DNA of 48,498 nucleotides from Candidatus Tenebribacter burtonii (lineage in GTDB: Bacteria > Cloacimonadota > Cloacimonadia > Cloacimonadales > TCS61): contig JAVCCF010000057.1 of NCBI GenBank assembly GCA_030765625.1, positions 1-48,498 of the forward strand, written 5' to 3'. Position 1 is the stretch's first letter. Every line of letters starts with the position of its first letter. Of the stretch, positions 34,614-42,076 are shown in pieces. The notes below the pieces were generated by a model, which was not told the origin of the DNA, searched no databases, and saw only the letters and a program-made list of their open reading frames with translations. The translations under genes were made by a program, and so were the position numbers.

Positions 34614-35396
34614 ATGAATATTATTGTTTGTATCAAACAAGTTCCCGATACCACCGAAATTAAAATAGATCCTGAAACAAATACTCTGATTCGTGAAGGT
34701 GTAGAGAGTATTATCAATCCATTCGACCTCTACGCAATTGAAGAAGCTATTAGATTAAAAGAACAATATGGCGGAAAAGTTACAGCAATCAGTATGGGAC
34801 CTCCACAAGTAGAATCCGCTCTTAGGGAATCCGTGGCTATCGGTGTCGATGAAATAATACTTCTTACTGATCGTAAATTTGCTGGAGCTGATACTTGGGC
34901 TACCAGCCTCACATTAGCTGAAGCAATAAAAAAAGTTGGTGGATATGATATTATTTTATTCGGACAACAAGCAATTGATGGTGATACTGCTCAGGTAGGA
35001 CCTGGCGTAGCTACACATCTTGGAATTCCTCAAACCGGTTTTGTAAAAAAGATTGAAGAAATTAAAGATCATAGAATAATTTTACAAAGATTAATGGAAG
35101 ATGGCTATGATAGATTGGACATACCGCTTCCTGCTGCCATAACTGTTGTGAAGGAGATAAACGAACCTCGTCTTCCTTCTCTTCGCGGGAAGAGAAATGC
35201 AAAGAAAACTGAATTAAAAATCTGGACGGCTGAAAATCTGGGGTTAGATGAAGAAAAAATTGGATTAAATGGTTCTCCTACTCAAGTCATTAAAATATTT
35301 ACTCCTGATCTACAAAAAGATGGAGAAAAGCATGAGCTTCCCGCTGAAGAACTTGTTGAAATACTGTATAATAAACTAAAAAAACTTGGTAAATAG
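34614..35396 (+). CDS. etfB: Electron transfer flavoprotein, beta subunit
   Basis: A 260-residue ETF beta subunit with 'IVCIKQVPDTTEIKIDPETN' at the start, 'INPFDLYAIEEAIRLKEQ', 'AISMGPPQVESALRESVAIG', and 'FGQQAIDGDTAQVGPGVA' where the AMP or FAD phosphate binds. It passes electrons from dehydrogenases to downstream acceptors and in anaerobes may take part in electron bifurcation. The alpha subunit, almost always adjacent, is not here: lgt follows nine bases later and a sugar aminotransferase precedes. etfA must be elsewhere if the complex is made. Confidence 0.94.
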   Translation: MNIIVCIKQVPDTTEIKIDPETNTLIREGVESIINPFDLYAIEEAIRLKEQYGGKVTAISMGPPQVESALRESVAIGVDEIILLTDRKFAGADTWATSLTLAEAIKKVGGYDIILFGQQAIDGDTAQVGPGVATHLGIPQTGFVKKIEEIKDHRIILQRLMEDGYDRLDIPLPAAITVVKEINEPRLPSLRGKRNAKKTELKIWTAENLGLDEEKIGLNGSPTQVIKIFTPDLQKDGEKHELPAEELVEILYNKLKKLGK

Positions 35397-35405
35397 ATAT
35401 TATAG

Positions 35406-36200
35406 ATGCTACAATTCCCTGAAATTAATCCAACAATTGTAAAACTTGGAATGTTTGAAATCCGCTGGTACGGTCTATTTTATATCATCGGATTTTTAAT
35501 TGCTTTCATCTTTATTAAGAAAAGCTATGCTCGAAAAAACATCAAATTAAAAAAAGAAGATTATGAAACTCTTCTTTTTAATTTAATGCTTGGAGTGATA
35601 ATAGGCGGTAGACTTGGATACATTCTATTCTACAATTTTCAATACTATTTGAGTCATCCATTACAAATTCTTGCTGTATGGCAAGGCGGGATGTCATTCC
35701 ATGGTGGAGCAATTGGCGTAATAATTTTTGGGTATTTTTTCTGCAAAAAACATAATTATAATTTTTATCAATTGGCTGATCCTGTTGCGCCATTTGCATC
35801 AGTTGCACTTTTCTTAGGAAGGATAGGAAATTTTATAAACGGTGAACTATGGGGACGCGTTACAAACGTATCTTGGGCAATGATCTTCCCTGCAGATTCA
35901 CAACAACTTCCACGTCATCCTTCACAACTTTATGAAGCTTTTTTAGAAGGTGTATTACTATTTACAATTACCTATATTATGTTCCATAAAATAAAAAAGC
36001 CGGGGATAGTTTTCTGGAGCTGGATCGGATTATATGGCCTTTTTAGAACCTTGGTTGAGTTTGTACGTCAGCCCGATGCAAATTTGGGTCATTTGATTGG
36101 TTTCATGACAATGGGACAAATTTTGAGTTCTATGATGATAATTTCAAGTTTGATTGGAATTGGTTTAATTTTTAAAGTAAAAAAAGATGAAATCGAATAA
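35406..36200 (+). CDS. lgt: Prolipoprotein diacylglyceryl transferase
   Basis: A 264-residue polytopic inner-membrane enzyme that transfers diacylglycerol to the lipobox cysteine, the first step of lipoprotein maturation. Diagnostic segments are 'IRWYGLFYIIGFLIAF', 'GVIIGGRLGYILFYN', 'WQGGMSFHGGAIGVI', the signature 'RIGNFINGELWGRVT', 'RHPSQLYEAFLEGV' and 'RTLVEFVRQPD'. About seven membrane segments are visible. It overlaps the next gene, itself a lipoprotein, by 14 bases. Confidence 0.97.
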   Translation: MLQFPEINPTIVKLGMFEIRWYGLFYIIGFLIAFIFIKKSYARKNIKLKKEDYETLLFNLMLGVIIGGRLGYILFYNFQYYLSHPLQILAVWQGGMSFHGGAIGVIIFGYFFCKKHNYNFYQLADPVAPFASVALFLGRIGNFINGELWGRVTNVSWAMIFPADSQQLPRHPSQLYEAFLEGVLLFTITYIMFHKIKKPGIVFWSWIGLYGLFRTLVEFVRQPDANLGHLIGFMTMGQILSSMMIISSLIGIGLIFKVKKDEIE

Positions 36201-36813
36201 GTTTTTTCTTTTATTTATATTATTATTATTTGTTACGAATTGTGCATTTCTAGTAAAGTCCGTAGATAACGATAAAGAAAAATTACTTTCTTCACACTTT
36301 AAATTCTGGGAAAATATCCGGATTGATGGAATTATCAAAGCTAATTACAAAAATTTTGCCTTTCGAAAAGGCATAACCATTAAAAAAAATAATTCCGCTT
36401 TCAGGATTGATATTTACGATTCAGGAATATTCGGAATGCGATCGACACCATTTATTTCTGCCTATTACGATTCTGTTCTAACGATCCGCACTCCAGATCA
36501 GAAGATAGAACAGTTCAAACCAGAAAGCAAAGAAGAAATTGATTTATCATTTTTTTTCCAATTAACAGATTTGTTTGCAATGAAAGATGAAATAATTATG
36601 AATCATAAAGTTACAATAGATGATGTTACAATTATTTTTTCTGATGAAATGAAAATCATCGAGATCAGCAAGGGTAAAAGCTCTTCAAAGATAACCTTCA
36701 ACTATTTACAAGACTTGAACTCTATTACATTCCAAAAAGAAGAAAAAGAAATTATTTATATTCAAATTGACAAAATTACGCATCCGAATGAAGAAATAAA
36801 TAAATTGAAATAA
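36187..36813 (+). CDS. Lipoprotein, possibly LolA/LolB-fold (DUF4292-like)
   Basis: A 208-residue lipoprotein with signal peptide and lipobox (VTNC; cysteine at residue 19). The mature part begins with a charged helix, then many short beta strands ('IRIDGIIKANYKNFAFRKGI', 'SAFRIDIYDSGIFGMRSTPF', 'YYDSVLTIRTPD', 'KITFNYLQDLNSITF'), the pattern of the open beta-barrel LolB or DUF4292 lipoproteins that handle other lipoproteins or lipids. The fold assignment is by strand pattern only. It overlaps the end of lgt and precedes purB by 40 bases. Confidence 0.6.
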   Translation: MKSNKFFLLFILLLFVTNCAFLVKSVDNDKEKLLSSHFKFWENIRIDGIIKANYKNFAFRKGITIKKNNSAFRIDIYDSGIFGMRSTPFISAYYDSVLTIRTPDQKIEQFKPESKEEIDLSFFFQLTDLFAMKDEIIMNHKVTIDDVTIIFSDEMKIIEISKGKSSSKITFNYLQDLNSITFQKEEKEIIYIQIDKITHPNEEINKLK

Positions 36814-36853
36814 CTGAATTGCTTTTTTATAGAATGCAATTCTGAGGTATATT

Positions 36854-38146
36854 ATGATTGATAGATATTCACGGAAAGAGATGTCCAAGATCTGGGATTT
36901 GCAGAATCGATTTCAATGTATGCTGGATGTAGAGATCGCAGCCTGCAAAGCCATGAATGAATTAGGCATGATTCCTCAAGAAGATCTAGATGTGATCGTT
37001 GAAAAAGCAGATTTTGATGTTGAGAGAATAGTTGAAATCGAAGAGATCACTCATCACGATGTGATTGCTTTTCTTACAAATATAGCAGAATATGTAGGTT
37101 CTTCATCTCGCTGGATTCACTTTGGAATGACCTCTTCTGATGTACTTGATACAGCTTCTTCGATTCAACTTAAACAAGCTGGTGAACTTATTCTTCGGGA
37201 TTTACAAAAATTTTCTGAGATCCTTAAAATGAAAGCTCGTGAATACAAAAATACACTTTGCATCGGAAGATCTCATGGAATTCATGCAGAACCGACAATA
37301 TACGGTCTGAAATATGCACTCTGGTTTGATGAAATCCAGAGAAATATTACCAGAATGGGAAATGCAATTAATGTAATTTCTGTCGGACAAATATCTGGGG
37401 CTGTTGGAAATTATGCTCATCTTTCTCCTGAAATTGAAAAAATCACTTGCAAATATCTTGATCTTGATCCGGTAAATATTTCTACACAAGTTATTCAGAG
37501 AGATAGAATTTCGGAATTCATGAACACTCTTGCAATTATTGGCTCGACTATAGAGAAAATATCTATTGAGATCCGCCATCTGCAAAGAACCGAAGTTTTA
37601 GAAGTTGAAGAGAATTTCTCTAAAGGACAAAAAGGTTCCTCGGCAATGCCGCATAAACGTAATCCTATTATTACGGAACGTATGTGTGGAATGGCTCGTA
37701 TTCTCCGTTCTAACGCAATAGCAGCATTGGAAAATAATGCACTCTGGCACGAAAGAGATATTAGTCATTCTTCCGTTGAGCGTGTAATCTTGCCTGATTC
37801 TACTATCTTGATGAACTATATGTTGAATAAAATGATCCCGCTTATAGAAAATTTACTGGTTTATCCAGAAAAAATGATGCAGAATATTGAACTTACAAAT
37901 GGTCTCGTTTTTTCTCAAGTTGTGTTATTAGAGCTTGCCAAGAAAGGAATTCCCAGAGAAAGAGCTTATGCTATGGTTCAAAGAAATGCAATGGAATGTT
38001 GGGATACTAAAAAACCATTTGAAGAGCTGCTTATTGCTGATGAAGAAATCCATAAATTCCTTTCTGAAGAAGAACTACATGATATTTTTTCCTACGAAAG
38101 ATATTATAGAAACGTTGATTTTATCTTTAGTAGAATTGGAATTTAA
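36854..38146 (+). CDS. purB: Adenylosuccinate lyase
   Basis: A 430-residue fumarase/aspartase-superfamily enzyme that removes fumarate from SAICAR and from adenylosuccinate. Motifs include 'ITHHDVIAFLTNIAEYVG', 'WIHFGMTSSDVLDTASSIQL', 'GRSHGIHAEPTIYGLKYA' with the catalytic His, 'GAVGNYAHLSPE', and the signature loop 'GSSAMPHKRNPIITERMCG'. 'ERDISHSSVERVILPDST' follows. All look normal, in contrast to PurA in the same window. GAGG lies seven bases before the ATG. It is embedded in the envelope operon. Confidence 0.97.
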   Translation: MIDRYSRKEMSKIWDLQNRFQCMLDVEIAACKAMNELGMIPQEDLDVIVEKADFDVERIVEIEEITHHDVIAFLTNIAEYVGSSSRWIHFGMTSSDVLDTASSIQLKQAGELILRDLQKFSEILKMKAREYKNTLCIGRSHGIHAEPTIYGLKYALWFDEIQRNITRMGNAINVISVGQISGAVGNYAHLSPEIEKITCKYLDLDPVNISTQVIQRDRISEFMNTLAIIGSTIEKISIEIRHLQRTEVLEVEENFSKGQKGSSAMPHKRNPIITERMCGMARILRSNAIAALENNALWHERDISHSSVERVILPDSTILMNYMLNKMIPLIENLLVYPEKMMQNIELTNGLVFSQVVLLELAKKGIPRERAYAMVQRNAMECWDTKKPFEELLIADEEIHKFLSEEELHDIFSYERYYRNVDFIFSRIGI

Positions 38147-38148
38147 TA

Positions 38149-38664
38149 ATGTTAGAATATACTCCAATTGAATATTTAACAAAAATACAAAAACTAAAAT
38201 ATAAAGCTGCTATTTTCCCAATTTTATTAGTGATTATTAGTTTTGGATTAAATATGATCTTTGAGCTTGATCAAGCTAAATATCTCTCAATTATCGGATT
38301 GATATGGTATATATTTATAATAATCCGTTTCAGAGTTAGAAGAAATTACCCACCGGAAAATGAAAATGAGATAATTCTTTCTCCAATTTATGGAAAAGTT
38401 ATCAAGATAGAGAATAATTTAATTACAATAAAAAAAAGATTTTTTCAGCCTGCCGATATTCGATATTCAGGAAAAAATATTATAGTAAAAATAACATCTA
38501 AACATACAAATTATTTCGAAGATCAATCTTCTCTTGCCGGAAGATTAATTGGTATAATTTCATCCTCAGCAATTTGCATTTGTGAGATTACAAACGACTA
38601 TAAAATTGAAATAAATGTTGGCATTAAAATAGTAGCTGGTGAAACAATTTTGGCGGTTAAATGA
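38149..38664 (+). CDS. Phosphatidylserine-decarboxylase-like membrane protein lacking the usual cleavage site
   Basis: A 171-residue protein with two hydrophobic helices (about 20-38 and 46-60), then a beta-rich domain. Parts match small archaeal-type Psd: 'IILSPIYGKVIKI' (like SPADGKVV) and the last 25 residues 'IEINVGIKIVAGETILAVK' (like VKVGDKVKAGETVLA). The stretch that should hold the self-cleaving Gly-Ser ('RLIGIISSSAICICEI', about 132-147) has S140-A141 in its place, and the region normally carrying the conserved Asp/His/Asn is unlike Psd. pssA overlaps its end (ATGA), exactly the usual psd-pssA order. It is either a non-catalytic relative or a strongly diverged Psd. Confidence 0.6.
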   Translation: MLEYTPIEYLTKIQKLKYKAAIFPILLVIISFGLNMIFELDQAKYLSIIGLIWYIFIIIRFRVRRNYPPENENEIILSPIYGKVIKIENNLITIKKRFFQPADIRYSGKNIIVKITSKHTNYFEDQSSLAGRLIGIISSSAICICEITNDYKIEINVGIKIVAGETILAVK

Positions 38665-39404
38665 ATACAAGTAATTTAAAATACTTAGTACCAAATTTTT
38701 TCACTGCTCTTAGTCTTTTTTTAGGATTATCTGCACTTCATTTAATAAGTTTAGGTAATTTTTATCCCGCCGCCTGGTTAATTGGATTTGCAATGATCTG
38801 TGATTTTTTAGATGGAAAATTTGCCAGAATGTTAAATGCACAAAGTAAATTTGGAGCTCAATTTGACACCTTATCAGATTTTGTAACCTTTGGAGTTACT
38901 CCAGGATTTTTAGCTTATTCCAGCTTATTGAATGAAGTACATATTGTTGGTGCAACAATATCAATTTTCTATGTTTTTTGTGGGGGATATCGATTAGTAA
39001 GATTCACTCTAAAAAATAAAACCACTTCAAAAAAGGAACCTTTTATTGGATTGCCCATCCCTGCAGCAGCTGGAATGATAGCTTCATCTATTATCTTTAA
39101 TTCCTATTTTACAGATGCAAAATTAATCGTTGATTTTTTATTAATTTCTACTTTTTTAGTATCAATTTTAATGATAAGCAAGATAGAATATCTCCCACTT
39201 GAGAAGGGGAAAAAATTATCAAAAGAATCTAAATTCTTTATTTCTTTAGCAATTTTCAGCGTTATCTTAGCAATAAAATTTTCTTATTTTATCTTCATAA
39301 TATGGATGTCGATCTATATTCTTTATGGCGTGTTAAGACAAATTTTGCTTATCTTTAAAAAGCAAACTCACAAAATTATAAAACCAGAAGACACATCCAT
39401 ATAA
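38661..39404 (+). CDS. pssA: CDP-diacylglycerol-serine O-phosphatidyltransferase
   Basis: A 247-residue polytopic membrane enzyme that makes phosphatidylserine from CDP-diacylglycerol and serine. The CDP-alcohol phosphotransferase motif is complete: D48-x2-D51-G52-x2-A55-R56-x8-G65-x3-D69-x3-D73. 'LVPNFFTALSLFLGL' at the start and 'GGYRLVRFTL'/'FIGLPIPAAAGMIAS' later are typical of PssA type II. About seven to eight membrane helices are visible. Its start overlaps the stop of the Psd-like gene. It ends the long rightward run; the next gene has its own promoter. Confidence 0.95.
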   Translation: MNTSNLKYLVPNFFTALSLFLGLSALHLISLGNFYPAAWLIGFAMICDFLDGKFARMLNAQSKFGAQFDTLSDFVTFGVTPGFLAYSSLLNEVHIVGATISIFYVFCGGYRLVRFTLKNKTTSKKEPFIGLPIPAAAGMIASSIIFNSYFTDAKLIVDFLLISTFLVSILMISKIEYLPLEKGKKLSKESKFFISLAIFSVILAIKFSYFIFIIWMSIYILYGVLRQILLIFKKQTHKIIKPEDTSI

Positions 39405-39484
39405 ATTTAAAGTATCGTGTGTCATAACTTCATGTATATAATTGATATACCGTTAGTAATATTAGTGTGTCATATATTTTATTC

Positions 39485-39512
39485 TTGACTTACATTGCCC
39501 CATCCTTATAAA
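39485..39512 (+). promoter_or_regulatory. Candidate sigma-70-type promoter
   Basis: TTGACT (39485-39490) and TATAAA (39507-39512) are separated by 16 bases, about 70 bases before the start of the unknown protein at 39584. It lies in the only sizeable gap (179 bases) of this region, so it probably starts the transcript carrying the unknown gene and comF. Confidence 0.55.
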
Positions 39513-39583
39513 AGACATATAAATGTATTTAAAATTTGAATTATTTGTTTTGTGAGAATCATGTAGCGTATTAAGGAGATATT

Positions 39584-40279
39584 ATGGCAATATTTAAAGA
39601 TAATTATTTTACAAATGATACCTATTCACTCCGTACTGAAAGATTAAAGATCATTAAGAATTATATTCTCGATTGGTCGGGGTATTTGTCACTTCCAAAA
39701 GAATTACTCGACTGGGGAATGACTGCTCTGAATAGATGGCAAAATATTTTAAAAAAAGTAGAAGAAAAAAAAAGTGAGTCAAACGATATTTTTTTGAAAT
39801 TAAAAAAAATTGATGAAATAACTTTCAAGTATTATTTACGATGTAAACGCCTTATCAATAATAAATATTCTGAAAATATAAAGATACTGCACCGTTATGG
39901 AATAGACTCAAAATTTCCCAGGAACAGGCAGGAAAAAATTTCTGTAATAAGGAAAATGCTAAAAACTTTTTCCAAGCAAAAAAAACAAAATGAACCCGAT
40001 ATTATTCCCGAAGATTTCATTATTAAACTTGAGACTTTATTACAAAAATCGGAAGCACTAAAACAAAAAACTCAATCAGATGGTAGATCAACTTCTGCCA
40101 AAGCAGTTGAAAAACAAATTGAAATTTTTAAAGATGATTCTAAAAAATTACGTACATTATATTCATGGACTTTAATGACTTGGGAACCAGATGAACCTTA
40201 TCTTGTTCAACTTGGATTCGCCGTAAAACCTAAGAAGAAAAACAGTTTTGAAGATGAGACGGAAGAGGGATTGGAATAA
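39584..40279 (+). CDS. Helical protein of unknown function
   Basis: A 231-residue protein that I do not recognise. It has no signal peptide or membrane helix, is Lys-rich and mostly helical: 'RTERLKIIKNYILDWSGYLS', 'KKVEEKKSESNDIFLKLKKI', 'FIIKLETLLQKSEALKQKTQ'. Two Trp-containing patches ('LDWGMTALNRWQNIL' and 'LYSWTLMTWEPDEPYLVQLG') look conserved in style. An acidic tail ends it. A clean AAGGAG site and an upstream promoter argue that it is real. One base separates its stop from the comF start, so the two are co-translated; the context does not reveal a function. Confidence 0.75.
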   Translation: MAIFKDNYFTNDTYSLRTERLKIIKNYILDWSGYLSLPKELLDWGMTALNRWQNILKKVEEKKSESNDIFLKLKKIDEITFKYYLRCKRLINNKYSENIKILHRYGIDSKFPRNRQEKISVIRKMLKTFSKQKKQNEPDIIPEDFIIKLETLLQKSEALKQKTQSDGRSTSAKAVEKQIEIFKDDSKKLRTLYSWTLMTWEPDEPYLVQLGFAVKPKKKNSFEDETEEGLE

Positions 40280-40280
40280 G

Positions 40281-40979
40281 ATGAATATTCTACAAACATT
40301 CACCGGACTTTTCTTTCCAAAATTATGTTTAAATTGCAATGAACTTTTATTAGAGAATGAAAAATTTATCTGTTCAAATTGTTCTAGATCACTTGTATTT
40401 TTAGAAGATATTTGTCATATTTGTGGAGCACCGAAAACAGGAGGAAAATGTAAGGTTTGCGAAACTAATGAATTCCTATTCGATAAAGCTCGCTCGGTTT
40501 TCATGTTCAATAAAGTTGTGCAGAATTTGATCCACGAATTTAAATATAATGAAATTACACGGATTGCAAAATTCTTTGGAAGACTTTCACAGGAATATAT
40601 TAAAAAATATCAGCCTTTTGAACATATTGATTATATTGTACCGGTTCCACTTCATCGAGTAAAAAAACGTTCTCGTGGATTTAATCAATCTGAATATTTA
40701 ACGCATGAAATATCTAGACGAATGAATTGGAAACACCTTCCAAAGCTGATAATTAGAAAGAAATTCACTAAAACTCAAACAAAACTTAACAGACAGCAAA
40801 GAAAGATTAATGTATCACTTGCTTTTAAAATAAATCCAAAACATAATATTAAGGGAAAGACTATTCTATTGGTAGATGATGTGTTTACAACCGGTTCTAC
40901 AGTAAATTCGATTACTGCTGCCTTAAAGGAAAAGCAGGTAAATAAAGTTTATGTCTTTACTATCGGCAGAGCATTGTAA
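40281..40979 (+). CDS. comF: ComF-family phosphoribosyltransferase-like protein
   Basis: From the ATG at 40281 a 232-residue protein; an upstream ATG at 40248 would lie inside the previous gene. The N-terminus carries a double zinc-finger with eight cysteines (C16, C19, C31, C34, C45, C48, C57, C60). The C-terminal half is a type I phosphoribosyltransferase fold with 'YIVPVPLHRVKKRSRGFNQS' and the PRPP loop 'TILLVDDVFTTGSTVNS'. ComF proteins help move transforming DNA in naturally competent bacteria; other roles are possible where no competence machinery is known. Confidence 0.92.
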   Translation: MNILQTFTGLFFPKLCLNCNELLLENEKFICSNCSRSLVFLEDICHICGAPKTGGKCKVCETNEFLFDKARSVFMFNKVVQNLIHEFKYNEITRIAKFFGRLSQEYIKKYQPFEHIDYIVPVPLHRVKKRSRGFNQSEYLTHEISRRMNWKHLPKLIIRKKFTKTQTKLNRQQRKINVSLAFKINPKHNIKGKTILLVDDVFTTGSTVNSITAALKEKQVNKVYVFTIGRAL

Positions 40980-41190
40980 TTAAATATTTATTTATAATTA
41001 GTAACAGATGAACTTTTTATTGTTACAATCCATTTTTATTTTATGAAATCATCACGCAAATTTTTACCTATAGAATTCCCTATAAATTTTTCTTGCCATA
41101 ATTGACCGACATTTTTTTTTTAACTTTCTCGATTGCAAATAGTTAGATTATGTTAGTGTGATCGACATCAAAAATGGTTAGGAATATAGT

Positions 41191-41751
41191 ATGGTAGGGA
41201 CTTCAGATATCAGGAACGGATTGATCATAAAGTTCAAGAACGGACTCTATGAGATCATTGAATTCCAGCACGTCAAACCTGGTAAGGGTGCAGCTTTTGT
41301 GCGTACTAAACTTAAGAATATAGAAACCGGCAAGGTAATTGACAACACCTTTCGAACCAGTGAAAAATTAGAAGATGTAAGAGTTGATAAAGAAAAGAAA
41401 GAATATCTCTACTTTGATGGAACTTTCTATGTTTTCATGGATATCGAAAGTTACGAGCAGATATCGGTTCCTAAAGAAGTTATCGGTGATCTCGATAAAT
41501 TTCTGATTGAAAATATGACCGTTGCCATGAAGCTTGATCCGGATAAAAATATCCTGGGAATTGAATTACCTACAACCGTAATTCAGGAGATCGCAGATTG
41601 TGAGCCAAACATAAAAGGTAATTCTGCCTCAGTTAGCGGCAAAAATGCAACCACATCAACAGGATTAAACATTACAGTACCATTCTTTATTGAGATTGGA
41701 AACAAAGTTAAAATTGATACTCGCTCATCTGAGTATATTGAAAGAGTTTAA
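41191..41751 (+). CDS. efp: Elongation factor P
   Basis: A 186-residue three-domain EF-P that rescues ribosomes stalled at polyproline. Domain I begins 'TSDIRNGLIIKFKNGLYEII' and carries the modifiable lysine K32 in the loop 'HVKPGKGAAFVRTKLKN', the EpmA-type (Lys) rather than the Arg (EarP) type. The two OB domains follow, and the protein ends '...KIDTRSSEYIERV' as expected. The modifying enzymes EpmA/EpmB are not in the window. It lies 211 bases after comF, in a gap where I see no clear terminator. Confidence 0.96.
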   Translation: MVGTSDIRNGLIIKFKNGLYEIIEFQHVKPGKGAAFVRTKLKNIETGKVIDNTFRTSEKLEDVRVDKEKKEYLYFDGTFYVFMDIESYEQISVPKEVIGDLDKFLIENMTVAMKLDPDKNILGIELPTTVIQEIADCEPNIKGNSASVSGKNATTSTGLNITVPFFIEIGNKVKIDTRSSEYIERV

Positions 41752-41776
41752 TAAATAAAATTATAAGGAGAGTAAG

Positions 41777-41983
41777 ATGCCAAAAACAAGATCATTTTCT
41801 GCAAAACTTGCTCACGATATCAGTACTGAAGGAAAAATAATCTGTCCTAAGTGTAACCAGGAAATAAAGAAGGTTAAACTTGTCCGTGCTCGTAGTTCAA
41901 AAGCTAATTCATGGACACCAAAGTACGAGTTTGTGAGTATGTGCAAATGTAATGAAAAAGATATTTTATCAGGAAAAGTATAA
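41777..41983 (+). CDS. Small zinc-ribbon protein
   Basis: A 68-residue basic protein with C23-x2-C26 and, 30 residues later, C56-x-C58, likely a zinc ribbon. Between them are many Lys/Arg residues ('KKVKLVRARSSKANSW'), suggesting contact with nucleic acid or ribosome. A strong AAGGAGAG site is placed well. It follows efp by 25 bases and probably shares its transcript. I do not recognise a named family. Confidence 0.75.
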   Translation: MPKTRSFSAKLAHDISTEGKIICPKCNQEIKKVKLVRARSSKANSWTPKYEFVSMCKCNEKDILSGKV

Positions 41984-42022
41984 ACATATTTTTTTAAGTT
42001 AGTAAAAAAAAACAATTCAAAA

Positions 42023-42048
42023 CCCTCTTGTCTTTGCCGATAGGAGGG
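42023..42048 (+). other. Ten-base-pair hairpin before the M6-like gene
   Basis: CCCTCTTGTC (42023-42032) pairs fully with GATAGGAGGG (42039-42048), including two G-T pairs, around a TTTGCC loop. It lies 40 bases after the zinc-ribbon stop and 28 bases before the M6 start. No T run follows (CATTTGTGTGTG), so it is a weak terminator at best; it could be a leader structure. GGAGG lies in the 3' arm, too far from the ATG to be its ribosome site. Confidence 0.4.
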
Positions 42049-42076
42049 CATTTGTGTGTGAGAACAGGATGGTAAA

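Noticed and set aside
41001-41026. GTAACA/TGTTAC hairpin after comF as a terminator.
   Set aside because: Only six pairs, with a long loop and no immediate T run.
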